Source of the DNA: Cyanodermella asteris
Lineage: Eukaryota; Ascomycota; Lecanoromycetes; Ostropales; Stictidaceae
Direction of reading: 5' to 3'
Assembly: GCA_900618795.1 (NCBI GenBank)
Contig: UYJD01000003.1
Span: forward strand, 1,605,204-1,669,203
DNA: 64,000 bases
In this document: positions 52,085 through 63,044 of the stretch, in pieces
Layout: every line of letters starts with the position of its first letter
Numbering within the stretch: position 1 is the stretch's first letter
The notes under the pieces: generated by a model
Databases searched by the model: none
What the model was told of the DNA's origin: nothing
What the model saw: the letters and a program-made list of their open reading frames with translations, nothing else
Position numbers and translations under genes: made by a program

Positions 52085-52807
52085 ATGGCGTCCGTATCCC
52101 TCACAAGCGCCATGGCTACCGGTTTCACCCCCAGCGTAACCGCGATCCCCACCACCGGCGGTCCTGTCCCCAGCCTTCCCAGCTCGCGCACCTGCTACGA
52201 TGTTCCCCCATTTACCGTTTGCAACGCTCAAGCCGGTTCCGGTAAGATGTGCGAGGTAGTCTCGACCGAATGCGCCGGTCCCGTCGGCCCAATCACGACC
52301 TTGTACCCGACGGCCACTGCGCCGATGACCGACAGCACTATCACAAGCGTGAGCACCGCCCCTTTTTGCCTCTTACCCGGCGATCCTCCTTACACCGCCA
52401 CCGTCGGCTCCGATATCCCCGGCTTCGACCCCATGTACGCAACCTACTGTATCGGTCACCTCTCGTTCACGACCTTCACCGGTGACCCACCGACGGCCAC
52501 CACGCCGGGTGCCTCCAAGACTAGCGGCGCGTCCGGGAATGGAGCGGGAGCGGGAGTGGCTGATCCATCGGCAGCTTCGAGTGTGATGCCGCGCTTTTCG
52601 AACTTGGCGGTTGCGGGACCGGTGCCGGATTCGAAGGTCTTGGGGTCGTTGGCGATGGTTATGGCTTGGTTTGTGGGAGCTTTGGGATGGCGGGCGTTTG
52701 AGCAGGATGGACATGCGCGAGGAAGGCATATCCTGCAGAATAGGGCCACTGTTCACGTGGATCGTGGGACAGAATGCTCCGAATGTCAGCTGTTTGATGA
52801 GAGCTGA
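52085..52807 (+). CDS. Thr/Ser/Pro-rich protein with cysteine pairs and one C-terminal membrane segment
   Basis: Single exon, 240 aa, good start context (CAACATGGC). There is no N-terminal signal peptide. The first 150 residues are Thr/Ser/Pro-rich with paired cysteines (CYDVPPFTVC, MCEVVSTEC, PFCLLPG, YCIGHLSF). A Gly/Ala/Ser-rich linker (SGASGNGAGAGVA) precedes one hydrophobic segment (VLGSLAMVMAWFVGALGW, about 186-203) and a hydrophilic tail. This looks like a small surface or GPI-type fungal protein, but without a leader its topology is unclear. The tail after the hydrophobic segment is longer than a GPI signal would allow, so a missed C-terminal or N-terminal exon is possible. Family not recognised. 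Confidence 0.65.
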   Translation: MASVSLTSAMATGFTPSVTAIPTTGGPVPSLPSSRTCYDVPPFTVCNAQAGSGKMCEVVSTECAGPVGPITTLYPTATAPMTDSTITSVSTAPFCLLPGDPPYTATVGSDIPGFDPMYATYCIGHLSFTTFTGDPPTATTPGASKTSGASGNGAGAGVADPSAASSVMPRFSNLAVAGPVPDSKVLGSLAMVMAWFVGALGWRAFEQDGHARGRHILQNRATVHVDRGTECSECQLFDES

Positions 52808-53373
52808 CGGTACATATTGATGGAATGCTTTGGGACTGTATATACTATGATATTTCATGATGTAGATATGATTGAAATGCAAAGGGGTACAAGACCTATG
52901 TCACGTTCGAAGCGTTAATGGTCAATACTTATACTCTTATATGTTGACTTAGTGACTTTCGTCGGTTTCTTAAACCTTCACAAGGTAAAGAGGGCATCAG
53001 GACACATATCGCGACCCTGAGACCGCCATATACTGACAAGTATACGTAAGGTAAAGAGAGAGCATATAGTATGCCAAGGATGACCATGCAGGGAAAAAGT
53101 GCAGGACCGAATAGATTGATTATTTTGTTTGTGGGATACATGGACTGGAACAAACCACGCCGTAATTGGAATACATAAGGTAGTGCTCTAAGTATCAGAG
53201 CTCGAGCCTGGAGCTCAGAAGACGTCACGTGAGCCGGCGGCGTCATCAGGCATCTTTCACAAACACTCAACTCCCCCACCCTCACCCACATGCAACACTC
53301 ACTCAGCTGAGACCTGACCAAGCCGCGACAGTAGAGAGCTACTCCTATCGCCCCCTCCCGCCAATCCCTCAAC
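52808..53373. other. intergenic, no convincing gene
   Basis: About 0.57 kb between two plus-strand genes. A long minus-strand frame that overlaps the ARPC1 gene (53711-52929) is a shadow of ARPC1 coding bias. UTR and promoter only. Confidence 0.5.
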
Positions 53374-54468
53374 ATGGCCAATCCCGAAGTCCACCACCTC
53401 TTCCACAGCGCCATCGCCGACCACTCGTTCTCCGCCGACCGCCAAACCCTCGCCGTGGCCCGCGACAACGAAATCGACCTGTACGGCCGCTCCGGCAACA
53501 AGTTCGGCCTCAAGACCTCTCTCAAGGGCCACGACAAGACCGTCACGGGCGTCGACATCGCCCCGAACTCGGGCAAGATCGTGACCTCGTCACAGGACCG
53601 GAACGCATACGTCTGGGAGCCGACGGGGACCGGCGAGTGGAAGCCCACGCTCGTGCTGCTGCGCATAAACCGCGCCGCGACGTACGTCCGCTGGAGTCCG
53701 TCGGAGACCAAGTTTGCGGTCGGGAGCGGTGCGCGCGTGGTCGCCGTGTGTTACTTTGAACGCGAGAACGACTGGTGGGTGTCGAAGCACCTGAAGAAGC
53801 CGATCCGCAGCACCGTGACGACGGTGGCGTGGCATCCGAACTCGGTGCTCCTGGCCGCGGGCTCGACGGACGCGCACGCGAGGGTGTTCTCGGCGTTCAT
53901 CAAGGGCGTGGACGAGAGGCCGGAGCCGAGCGCGTGGGGCGAGAGGCTGCCCTTCAACACCGTGTGCGGGGAGTTTCTGAACAACAGCGCGGGATGGATC
54001 CATAGCGTGGCATTCAGCCCGTCGGGCGACGCGCTCGCCTTCGCGGCCCACGACAGCAGTATCACGGTCGTGTATCCGAGTGCGCCGGAGCAGCCGCCCA
54101 AGGCGGTCATCAGCATTGCTACGCAGTTGCTGCCGTTTTGCAGCTTGATCTGGAATGGGGAGAGCGAGATCATTGCGGCGGGATACGATTGCGAGGCGTA
54201 TCGCTTCCAGGGTGGCGAGCAGGGATGGGAGATTGTGGGGAGCTTGGAGGGCAAGGCGGCCGTGGGTGGTGCGATTCAGGAGGAGAGTGCTTTGAACATG
54301 TTCAAGCAGATGGATCTGCGAGGTACGAAGGCAAAGAGCGACGCTGCGCTGAAGACGACTCACCAGAACACCATCTCGACCATTCGCGTCTTTAATGGCA
54401 GTGGAGGTGCCGTCAGCCAATTCAGCTCCAGTGGTGTGGATGGCAGGGTTGTCATCTGGTCGACATAA
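53374..54468 (+). CDS. ARC40: Arp2/3 complex subunit ARPC1 (WD40)
   Basis: Single exon, 364 aa. ARPC1 (p40/p41) is the WD40 propeller subunit of the actin-nucleating Arp2/3 complex, acting in actin patches and endocytosis. Visible repeats: LKGHDKTVTGVDIAPNSGKI then VTSSQDRNAYVWE; VRWSPSETKFAVGSGA; STVTTVAWHPNSVLLAAGST; IHSVAFSPSGDALAFAAHDS; ending with SSSGVDGRVVIW. The N-terminus HHLFHSAIADHSFSADRQT matches the family. The insert KAKSDAALKTTHQNTISTIR before the last blade is the conserved ARPC1 extension that contacts nucleation-promoting factors. Strongly GC-biased third positions make long antisense frames, which are not genes. Length is normal for the family. Confidence 0.96.
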   Translation: MANPEVHHLFHSAIADHSFSADRQTLAVARDNEIDLYGRSGNKFGLKTSLKGHDKTVTGVDIAPNSGKIVTSSQDRNAYVWEPTGTGEWKPTLVLLRINRAATYVRWSPSETKFAVGSGARVVAVCYFERENDWWVSKHLKKPIRSTVTTVAWHPNSVLLAAGSTDAHARVFSAFIKGVDERPEPSAWGERLPFNTVCGEFLNNSAGWIHSVAFSPSGDALAFAAHDSSITVVYPSAPEQPPKAVISIATQLLPFCSLIWNGESEIIAAGYDCEAYRFQGGEQGWEIVGSLEGKAAVGGAIQEESALNMFKQMDLRGTKAKSDAALKTTHQNTISTIRVFNGSGGAVSQFSSSGVDGRVVIWST

Positions 54469-54728
54469 GGCTCCTGGTGGCCGCACGAAGCGTGAATTCT
54501 AGTTTCAGCGATCACCTAGAGGTATGTCTGTCTTTGCCCGCGCAATCGTACAATTCACAAGCGCGTTCATACACTAGTAGCTGCCCACGTCGAAGCCCGT
54601 CATGACCAATGTAGTTTGATGATGGAAGCGTAGATTTCTACCGCATGAATTTCTTGTTTACCCTCATCGCTCTACAGAGATCAATCGTGCGCGCTGTCAA
54701 CTTGTCTCATCAAAATTTCCGATGCTTG

Positions 54729-56943
54729 TCAAATTCCTGCTTGTCCGTCCCTGCTCGTCCCGATTCGATCATTTTCAGTCTCCGCATTCGCTGCATCTGC
54801 TGCCGTCTCAAACCACAGCTGCTGTGCTTCAAGCTGCTTCTCCACAGAATTCAGTCTATCGTCCACGTGTTTCTGGAAGATTGCAAATTCTGTCTTGAAC
54901 GTCTGTCTCACCTGCCTTACCAGAGACAGAGACAACCAAGGGTATGTAGCCGCAGGCAAAGCAGCCAACTCAGCCTCGAGTTGTTGCTTGTGAAAAGATT
55001 CGGCTGCATGCAGGTCTGGCAGCGAAGTTTGCGTTCCGATATCCACCGTGTGTTCTGGTTCCGTTTCACCCAAATGATGAGTGCTTACGCGAAGCGGACG
55101 GGGACGAAGGTTGCTCTTCGTGGGCGTTGAAGCCTCTGTCGATGATGGTGGAACCGGGAAGACTGGGCCAGACTCGAGCTGTCCAGGAAATGGTGTTAAT
55201 GCTGGGGTCGGAGGCGGAGCTGGAGTGCTAAGAATGATGTCGACAGGCTGTTCCTTGCGGAGACGGGTCTGGATTTCATTCGGCTCACCGGGCTCTTTGG
55301 GTGAATTTTTGACTTGCAACACCGGCCCACTGTATGCTTGTATGGGTGGCGACATTGGCCCCGTGCTCCGTCCTTCAATTTGCGCCGGGCCAGGTTTTGG
55401 CCGAATTACTGGCGTTGCCACTCGAATCCCGGTTGATGATGATGGCGATCCTGGCTGTAGCAGATTATACGGCAGGTCTGCGCCTGAACGAACATGAATG
55501 GACGTCGGCGATCCGCCTCCCACCCAGCTCTGGTGGAAGGAAGAATCAGGCCTCTGGGTGGCAGGCTTCGTCTGAGGTCTGTCCGTTGGCGTGTGTGGTG
55601 TTTCGTGGACGTCCTTGCACAGCGTATCCCCCGGGCGAAATTCCATGGGTCGGGGTTGATTATCGAAAGTCGCTGATGGGCCTGGCCGCGACGTCGCTGG
55701 CTCTCCAGGCGTCAAGCTGGGAAGATGACCAATTGAGTGACGATACAAGGGTGGATCCTGCTGTGCATGAGGCAGCTTGGAAGTGAACTCAATATTCCCA
55801 GGCACGCCCGAGGCTGTGACCTCTTTTACAGGGCTTGGCGAATAGCCAGGTTTACGAGAGGCTGATTGCCGGATAGTAGCGTCGCTATCATGGACGGATG
55901 CTTCAGAATGCGTTGGTACAGGAGGATGTTGAGCTGCAGGGTCGCTCTCATAGCCTGCCGGGTCCACAGGTAGCTTCGACAGGCGTGTCGGCCGCAGCGC
56001 GCCGTTGCTGTCATATCCTGTGGGCTCTTCTGTCAGCCGCTGTGTGCATGTTTGACAGCCAGTGCTGTTGTTCTCATGTTCTGCCGGCTCTTCAGGATGG
56101 ATCGGCAAGGAAGGTTTGCGAGCAGCACTTGCACCACTATCGCGGCTCAGAGACCGTTCCGGTCGAGGTCTGGATGGCTCGCGTATATCAGTCTGAGGCT
56201 CCCACGGGATAGCCAATGTACGGGCGTCTGTCCGAGTCAGTAACCTACAGATTCGACGATATATTTGGACTGACCTTCGTCGATCACAGGGCTGTTCTCT
56301 GGGTGAGTTGGAGCAATGCTCTCGGTTCCAGTCCTCTCGGGATCCTTCAACTTCTTCGTTTTGTCTGATTGGTAGGACAACCATACTCCAGATCTCTTGG
56401 GCGCAGCTGTAGGGGTCCCTTTGTGCGGTTGAGAGCGTTTCCTTTGGAGTTTTGCGGGAGACCGAGGCTGGCTGCGAGTGAACGTCGCTCTACAACTCGC
56501 TTCGAACAGCAAGCTGGAAGCTCCATCCGAGCTGCCATCCACGTTCATTGCCCCTGACCTTCGCCAAGAGTCATTGCGCTCTGGTCGAGCCTTCTTGGTA
56601 ACGCGGTATAGCGAGACTGGCCTTGTGGCTGGGATCAGCTTTGGTAAACGAGACCGGAAGAGAACGTCCCTGGCCGTGACAGCTTCCATCAGCTCGCTGT
56701 CCGCAACTTTAGAGCTGGAGGTGACAGGCATGACTATGCGGTCGTCGCGGACCTGATAATATCTAGGATTGTAAGTGATATACAATGAGGAGTTTCAAGG
56801 GCAGGAGAGACGTGAAAACAGTTCTTGGAATGATATCGAGCACGGCGGCGCAGACTCGCGTCTATGTCACAGGAAAGTGCGGCTTGGTTAGCTGGAAGCA
56901 ACGCTACTGTGACTAAGTGCTCTTGACAAAAGGCAAGTGCCAT
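54729..56943 (-). CDS. unknown protein with disordered middle and C-terminal coiled coil
   Basis: Proposed exons 56943-56837, 56762-56275 and 56227-54729 (697 aa). Intron 1 (74 nt) runs GTATCA to CCTAG; intron 2 (47 nt) has donor GTCAGT, branch ACTGAC and acceptor GACAG. Joins read RRRAR|YYQVRDDRIVM and VIDE|DARTLAIP. The N-terminal 100 residues look folded (ALAFCQEHLVTVALLPANQA, YYQVRDDRIVMPVTSSSKV). A basic region (AKLQRKRSQPHKG, KTKKLKDPER) and about 400 residues of Pro/Ser-rich disorder follow. The C-terminus (about residues 595-680) is helical, SLSLVRQVRQTFKTEFAIF then VDDRLNSVEKQLEAQQLWF, and likely a coiled coil. The frame stays open about 25 codons upstream of the chosen ATG with protein-like sequence (VELHLPIKLVRNELKIEDIY), so the true start may lie on an unseen 5' exon. 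No family recognised. Confidence 0.75.
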
Positions 56944-57212
56944 CGTGAGATAGATATCTTCGATTTTGAGCTCGTTCCGCACCAGCTTAATCGGCAAGTG
57001 CAGTTCCACGAAAGACAAGCTGGGGAGAAGGGTACTTCAGAACGATGGGATTGACAGACAACAGAAGCGTTAAAGGCATGCATGTTCATTAATAATACTT
57101 TTACTCGATAACGCTAAAGAGGGGCCGCAATGATTTGGGTATCAATAATGGGACAATAGGCGCACACATAAGAAAAATCCTGCCAAACCTCCATAGCTGC
57201 CCAGTGCTCGGC

Positions 57213-58325
57213 TTATGCCTCCCTCAGCTTGGCATTTGCTCCAACGGAGTGCGTCTGTCTCTTCTTCATCAACCATCCAGTGACGTAGCCGACATCTTTG
57301 GCGATGGCGCTTCCGATCTGGCTTCGCTGAAGCCACAGCGGCAATCCGCCCTTTGCGTTGCTCGCCGTTCCCATGGTCCATTCGATGACGCCGGTCTCGG
57401 TGGTGCGAGCACGCTCGATGCTAACATATTCACCGATAATCGTGCGCTTCTTCTTCTGCAAGCTGCTGCCCTCCTCCATGTTTCGGTTGTTGCTGTAGAA
57501 TGCGGCCGGCAGCTTTCGCAGGTTCACTGGTGACTGAACGACGATCAATCCTCCATCTGCGGTGCGCGCGCTCACAACCAATTCGGCAAATACACGCGGT
57601 ATCAGGGGTGAGGGGAGCTTGTGGGCCATTTCGACGACTGCGTAAGTTGTTAATCTTGAACTCTTGATCCTTGCAGAGGTTTACTCACGTCTCATGTCGA
57701 TCTCGGAGAAGCCGTCAATCGTGTAGCTCTCCGTCAAGCCCTCCGCAGGCCCCCATCTGCAGATCTCGACATGGTCAACGACGGATGGGGTGTAAGCAGC
57801 CTCCTTCTCGCTGTGATTGACTCTCAGTGCATGATCAAGCTCGTTCCAAGTAAAAGTTCCCTGGTTCGGAACGTTGGCGTGTGTCGAGCGCCGGATGAAC
57901 CACAGCTGATCGGCGCGTGTGTCTTCCCACTTGTATAGCTTGACGTAATCCGACGCCGGCTTGCTCCTCTTCTTGCCACCGGCAGTCCATTGTTTGGGAA
58001 AGGTTGTGTCGATCAGTTGCAGCGACGGAGCCAGTAGGGCGTGTAGGAAGGCATCGAGAGACGGCGCAGATGATGAGTTTGCGAGGACGGAATGTGCGGG
58101 AAGAGTCGATACTGCTAGAGCGCGATTGCGCAAAGGATAGGGAGCGGCGACATCGGATTTCGTCGCAGCGGCACCGCCATTTGCTGCAGCGCCGGTGTTG
58201 TGTACTGGAGTGCTGTGAGCTGCCGTTGAAGCCAGAGGCCCGTGGCCAGCTGCAGCAGTAGGTTGCTCTCCTCGGTATACACCAGGACCGAAGCCGGATG
58301 GGACGTCTGATGCTGTGGTAGCCAT
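57213..58325 (-). CDS. DUF3074 (START-like) domain protein
   Basis: Exons 58325-57689 and 57637-57213 (353 aa). The 51-nt intron has donor GTGAGT, branch ACTTAC and acceptor CGCAG, and joins EIDMR|LVEMAHKLP in phase. The N-terminus is Ala/Ser/Gly-rich and disordered to about residue 80. The rest is a DUF3074-type lipid-transfer-like domain of fungi: LDAFLHALLAPSLQLI, YVKLYKWEDTRADQLWFIRR, STHANVPNQGTFTWNELDH, YTIDGFSEIDM, HKLPSPLIPRVFAELVV, GEYVSIERART, VIEWTMGTASNAKGGLPLWL and the final helix GSAIAKDVGYVTGWLMKKR. The Trp/Tyr-rich strands plus a long C-terminal helix fit a START/StAR-like hydrophobic pocket. The ligand is unknown; a lipid or polyketide-like molecule is inferred from the fold. 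Confidence 0.85.
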
Positions 58326-60508
58326 TGCGGTGCTTGAGGTGAGTGATATGTTTGAGCGAAAAGTTCGGGTAGGCTACGAGGGCAGGTGGCGAGCTTTAAA
58401 GCTTGAGGAGTGGTGGTAGTGTCGTCGTCGAGATGAGCTTTCGAGGCGGAGAAAATTCAAGGGTTCGCCAGTAGTCTTGTAGATACTTTCTGCCTAGGCC
58501 ATCACAACCGCCCGCAGGCCACGGCCTCGAATTTCATGCAGAGAGCGTTTCATGGCAACGATCTCCTGTGTCGCTTTACCAATTGAGGCAAGGCGGCGCC
58601 GGGAGCTTAGAAAGAGCTGGCTCTGAGGCTGCATGTGCAGCAGCCTCGGTCTGGATTTGACGGAGGAGAAATGAAGCTTTCGACGTCACGGCCGCATCGG
58701 CTCTTCCATCCATGATCCATCCCTTCGACTTTCCACCCATCCGACCATCCACGAGCATCTGAGCCTGTCTGTGCGCCGGCACACGTCTTTATCGGAAAGC
58801 CAATTGCTCCCGCCCAAAAATACTTCAGGCCGCCACATAATCGACCATGCACGTCCTATCGGCCAGGAACACCTCGACAGACACGGCACCGCAGCTGCAT
58901 GCAAAGTCGATGCCAGGCCAGGCTACAACATCATGATCCGTTATCTTCCTTCAATTACCAACGACAAATTTGTTGGGCCGAGGTGCACCTCAAAGCACAT
59001 TGTTCGGCGCCAAAAATGCGTCTGGATTCTGATAGGCAACCACTTATCCACAGAACTACTCATCAGCTGAGCCGACAAATATCATTGCACGCGTCCTTTG
59101 ACTGAGATAGACTGAAACGCTGTATTCTCGCAACCAAGACCGAGTTTGCCAAATACCACGGTCATCCCTGCTCGTTGCTCTCCTCACGCCGCCATCGTGG
59201 CGACATTTGATTCGAGCGGGAGTGTCAAGGATGCCGCGTCTGAGTGCCTGAGTGCAGCTGCCGTGACTAAAAGCTTGGACAGCGACTCAAACGGCACTAA
59301 AATGGGAAGTGCACGGAATTGGTGGTTGTTATGCGGGTTCAAGGTCCACTAATAACCTTTAGTGTAGCATAAGCGCTTCTAGGGTGCTGTGATGAGGATC
59401 GGAAATGCTGAGGGACCACTTGCAAGCTATGAAATGCACTGAAGATGGGACTTGAAGTTTGAAAGCTGCACCTTTTCCGTTATGCTCGTCTTGTGTAGCT
59501 TCGCACCGCTTCTGACTTGTACTGGACTCACCAACCGCGTAAGGAAGAAGGTGCGGTGCCTATTCAGCGGGAAATCTGCCATTCCGGATTTTGACCAAGC
59601 CGCTCTAAAGTCGCATCCACGCCTTTCTGCCAGCTGCAGAAGTCCCAACATTCATATCTCATATGCTTGTAAGAACAAGGGATTATTTCGAGCTGGATTT
59701 AGAATTTCATCTCGGCCGCTCTGATTAATTAACACGGCGCCAAGTTGGAGAGATGGCCGTGGTATAGCCATAACGTAATCTAATCAATCACAAATGGTAG
59801 CACTGATGAGTTCCAGAATACGTTCGTGGCCAGACTGAAGCTGGCAATCTTCCACGAAGCTCGGGAGGGTTGCTGAGTTGAACCGTGCTGACATGTAGCG
59901 CTGCGCCAAGCGCTGAAATCCCTTATGCCAGATTAACATCTTCGGCTTCACTCTCGCACGGCTGCTGCTCTCTCACCGACAAGAGCGAAGCCGATACAAA
60001 GATGAAAGACGACGCATGATTTGCTTGGTGCTCGCTCTCCTGCTGCGTTCGGTCATCTTCAAATTCATTGCCAGGATATTCGACATTCAACTCAAGGCTG
60101 TAAATTGCGGAGTGAGCGTCAACTTCTCCGTACAGTCGAGGGCGAGAGGATGACTGGTGAATACGCATTGTGCTGAAGCGTGAAACGTGGCTGCCACGCG
60201 CAAGCAAGCGTGATGTGGTGACAGACAAGGGCGGTTGTGGCAAGCTTAATCAGAGTACCCAGCTTCCGCTTTGAACTATTTTCATTCATTCACACATTCA
60301 TCTCTTTGTCAGTCGCCGCTCCAACAAAGCCACTGCCGCTGTTCGTCTCTCAACCGCCTGTCACTTTTCGTGCCTTTTGCGCTCTGGAGGATAAATGCGC
60401 ACACGTTGCTGCGCCTTCCTTGTGTGCCTTGTCGACTCTTTGCTTTCTTTTACTACCATTCCCTTACATTCCGTCGATCAGTAAACCAAGCATACGACTC
60501 ACATCACC
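58326..60508. other. divergent intergenic region, no convincing gene
   Basis: About 2.2 kb between the divergent DUF3074 gene and the kinase-like gene. Small frames only. The final about 250 nt before 60509 are C/T-rich 5'UTR-like sequence. A minus-strand stretch near 58605-58560 reads like a tRNA D-arm but does not complete a tRNA. Confidence 0.5.
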
Positions 60509-62017
60509 ATGGAGCACTCGATCATTGGTGATCCCGGTTGCGCTGCCAACAATCTCATTCAGTATTTGGAAAGAGGAGGATCGGACATTTTTGGAGCCCC
60601 TGAGCTAGCGCGCCTCATCGACGACCTGGCCAAGCTGGAAGTCTACTTTGCGGCGCAAATTCCGCTTCCCAATGAATCCGCAGCCGAAACACCTGCCGAA
60701 CCTTCGAGACTGGTTGGCGAACAAGGTGAACGGTCGCATGAGGATGACGCGAATGATGATGATGATGATAGCGACGATGCAGCTTCAGACGTTTCCGAGA
60801 CCTCAACTATCGCCCACGATCATGACCCTTTCAGCACATATCAGGAGCATGTCATGACTTTGGCGCAAGTGACCATCTGGCCAGGTGCAAACCCAGACGA
60901 CATAGAGATTGAACGACTGAAGGGCGGATCATATAACCGCTTGATTGGACTCACACGTCGACACGAGGTGTCCGAAAGCGACCAGCGCTACGTCCTTCGC
61001 ATCCCGCGCTTCTATGATGCTGCGGATGTGTGCGCAGATGCCGCGGCTCTTCTGTTTGTTCAGAGATACACTACTATTCCCATCCCCAAGATCATCCATT
61101 TTGACGGCACAAATCACAACGCTCTCGACACTTCATTCATGGTTCAACAACGCCTGTCAGGGCAATCTCTGCTCAATAATTGGTCAGATATTTCTCACCG
61201 GCGAAAACGCAGACTCGCTCAGGAAGTCGGTTTAGCTTATCACAAGATGCTTGCTGTCCAGAGCAGTTCCGCTGGTACTTTGGTCCTTCCGAAAGACGAT
61301 ACGAGCGTCCATGCTGCAGTCTTTGTTCTGCCGTTGAAAGGCGGCCACAACCATCCATACAACCCTCAGAGACCAGCTCTCGACTCGTCGCTTCTTTTTC
61401 GCGCATCTCCACAAAATGAGTCTGTCCACACTCTGCTTCTTAGAATGAGTCAGGATCTCAAGCAACAGTTTTCGCATTCTGAACTCTACGTCATGATCTT
61501 CGATCGTCTCGACCGAATGACTAATGAGCTGGCCGAAGGTGGATGGTTCGACGACATGCCATTTTCTCTCGCACATCTGGACCTCTACCCCCGCAATGTT
61601 CATGCAGACCCGACCGCCGCCGAAGGCTCGTCTGTTATCACAGGAATTCTCGATTGGGACAGTGCAATCCTTGCGCCGGCTTTTGTTACGTGCCAGCCGC
61701 CTAAATGGCTTTGGGAGAAATGGAACTCCAACACTGATTCTACGATTGACGAGGACGAGGAGGACGAATCCACTTCAAACGATGAGCCCGAGACGCCGGA
61801 AGCGAGGGAGTTGAAACTCTTGTTTGAAGAAGCTGCTGGTGAAATCTACATGCGTTTCGCGTACGATGTACACTATCGATTCGCTCGACGCCTCTTCAAG
61901 ACACTCGTCTTTGGCATGGGAAGCAATGATGGGTTCACGAAGACGTTGTCGATGCTTAAAGAGTGGAAATGCGCGTACGGCGGCTACGATATCGAAGACG
62001 ATTTTGTAGATGATTAG
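60509..62017 (+). CDS. aminoglycoside-phosphotransferase-fold (APH) kinase-like protein
   Basis: Single exon, 502 aa. It belongs to the phosphotransferase enzyme family (APH/choline-kinase-like fold), very numerous in filamentous fungi. Visible motifs: glycine-rich GGSYNRLIGL (residues about 140-149), then RYVLRIPRF with the presumed ATP-binding lysine replaced by Arg; VQQRLSGQSLLNNW; the catalytic loop HLDLYPRN (356-363) with catalytic Asp358 and Asn363; and the metal-binding ILDWDSA (Asp382). An acidic Asp run (DDANDDDDDSDDAASD) sits in the N-terminal linker and a second acidic insert (DEDEEDESTSNDEPE) near residues 415-430. Family members phosphorylate small molecules or proteins; the substrate is unknown. 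Start chosen at the ATG in ACCATGG context. Confidence 0.9.
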   Translation: MEHSIIGDPGCAANNLIQYLERGGSDIFGAPELARLIDDLAKLEVYFAAQIPLPNESAAETPAEPSRLVGEQGERSHEDDANDDDDDSDDAASDVSETSTIAHDHDPFSTYQEHVMTLAQVTIWPGANPDDIEIERLKGGSYNRLIGLTRRHEVSESDQRYVLRIPRFYDAADVCADAAALLFVQRYTTIPIPKIIHFDGTNHNALDTSFMVQQRLSGQSLLNNWSDISHRRKRRLAQEVGLAYHKMLAVQSSSAGTLVLPKDDTSVHAAVFVLPLKGGHNHPYNPQRPALDSSLLFRASPQNESVHTLLLRMSQDLKQQFSHSELYVMIFDRLDRMTNELAEGGWFDDMPFSLAHLDLYPRNVHADPTAAEGSSVITGILDWDSAILAPAFVTCQPPKWLWEKWNSNTDSTIDEDEEDESTSNDEPETPEARELKLLFEEAAGEIYMRFAYDVHYRFARRLFKTLVFGMGSNDGFTKTLSMLKEWKCAYGGYDIEDDFVDD

Positions 62018-62831
62018 GGAAGCCAACATGACTAACACAAATGACAACGAGATCAGCCGATGAAGAAGTTGCGAATTCAAATGTTGGCCACACACACCAT
62101 GAGTAGTATCCGTTTTGTTAGTCGTATCAGCTTTGACGTAGTTATAATTGAGAACATAACTGTGCGCTTGAAAATTGCCGTTCAGCTGAGGTCACAGCGA
62201 TCAATACTGGCTTCGCCTGCTAAGAGCTTGAGTTCTCGAGGCGACGAGTACCACAATGTTGACACAGGATCAGGACCTATTTGATCCACAGGTGGAGAGA
62301 CTTGATGAAGGATGCGTATGGGCTGCAGACTGCCTCTGTGTTTGATCGTCTGAGTATTCGACAAATACTCGTGAGCCATTGAATGTCGCTCCGAGCTTGG
62401 CGAAGACTTCCACGAGATCCGAGGGATGAGTCCGACAATGGGACCCATTGTTGAATTGATGGGCCAAATCCCTTGTTCTTCACCCGTTCAGCACGTGTTT
62501 CCTTTGAAACGGAAAACGTGGCGGTGTGCTCAGAGAACAGCGCATGCAACTCGCGTACAAAGTCGGACAGTCAGGGAGCTGCCAAAGTCTTGCGCCAATG
62601 TGAATGGCGCCCTTTGTCGCCGCCCAAATCAGCAACACAATCCCACAGAGATAAATTGCTCGGGTCTTTCAATCGGGATTCCAATCCTCACCAATTCTCA
62701 CCGGCAATCTCCACAAACAGACTGCACGATCACCACTCTCACAAGCAGCTTGGCTTCGAGACCAGTTCTCTCCACACCATACCACACAATTCTGCCCGTT
62801 AGCCAAACCATTCGAAGCTACACCTGATACA
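62018..62831. other. intergenic, no convincing gene
   Basis: About 0.8 kb between the kinase-like gene and the small Cys/His-rich gene. Overlapping short frames on both strands show no family features. It holds the 3'UTR of one gene and the promoter and C-rich leader of the next. Confidence 0.5.
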
Positions 62832-63044
62832 ATGGGCAAAAAACAAGGATCCACCGTTCACCACTGCCCGCTGGATGGCAAGGGTCAAGGTGCCTGCCGC
62901 AAGACCAAGGGCTTCTGCCGTACCCACCGCATGTTCTGCCCTCGACACCCTAACACTTCTCACCTCATAACCGAGAGATGCCCAGCCTGCATCGTGGAGG
63001 AACGAGAGAACGCAAAGCGCGCCGCAAACGCTGGCAACAAGTAG
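62832..63044 (+). CDS. 70-aa Cys/His-rich probable zinc-binding protein
   Basis: Single exon, 70 aa, ATG in good context (TACAATGGG). The short sequence has six cysteines and four histidines in metal-site-like spacing: HHC (10-12), C22, CRTH (29-32), CPRH (36-39), CPAC (50-53). It also has a basic N-terminus (GKKQG) and a C-terminal helix rich in Glu, Lys and Ala (VEERENAKRAANAGNK). This fits one or two zinc knots. The density of ligands in such a small frame, the clean start and the leader-like upstream sequence make a real gene likely. I do not recognise a named family, and no partner gene is obvious. Confidence 0.65.
   Translation: MGKKQGSTVHHCPLDGKGQGACRKTKGFCRTHRMFCPRHPNTSHLITERCPACIVEERENAKRAANAGNK

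Noticed and set aside
52929-53711. Long minus-strand open frame (260 codons) overlapping the start of ARPC1
   Set aside because: It is antisense to the well-supported WD40 gene, shares its third-position GC bias, and has no domain of its own.
53590-54486. 298-codon antisense open frame over ARPC1
   Set aside because: Arg/His/Pro-rich composition is the usual shadow of a GC3-biased coding strand.
58560-58610. tRNA-like minus-strand segment with a D-arm-like CAATTGGTAAAGC
   Set aside because: Anticodon arm and T-arm do not form and there is no B-box at the right distance; likely chance.
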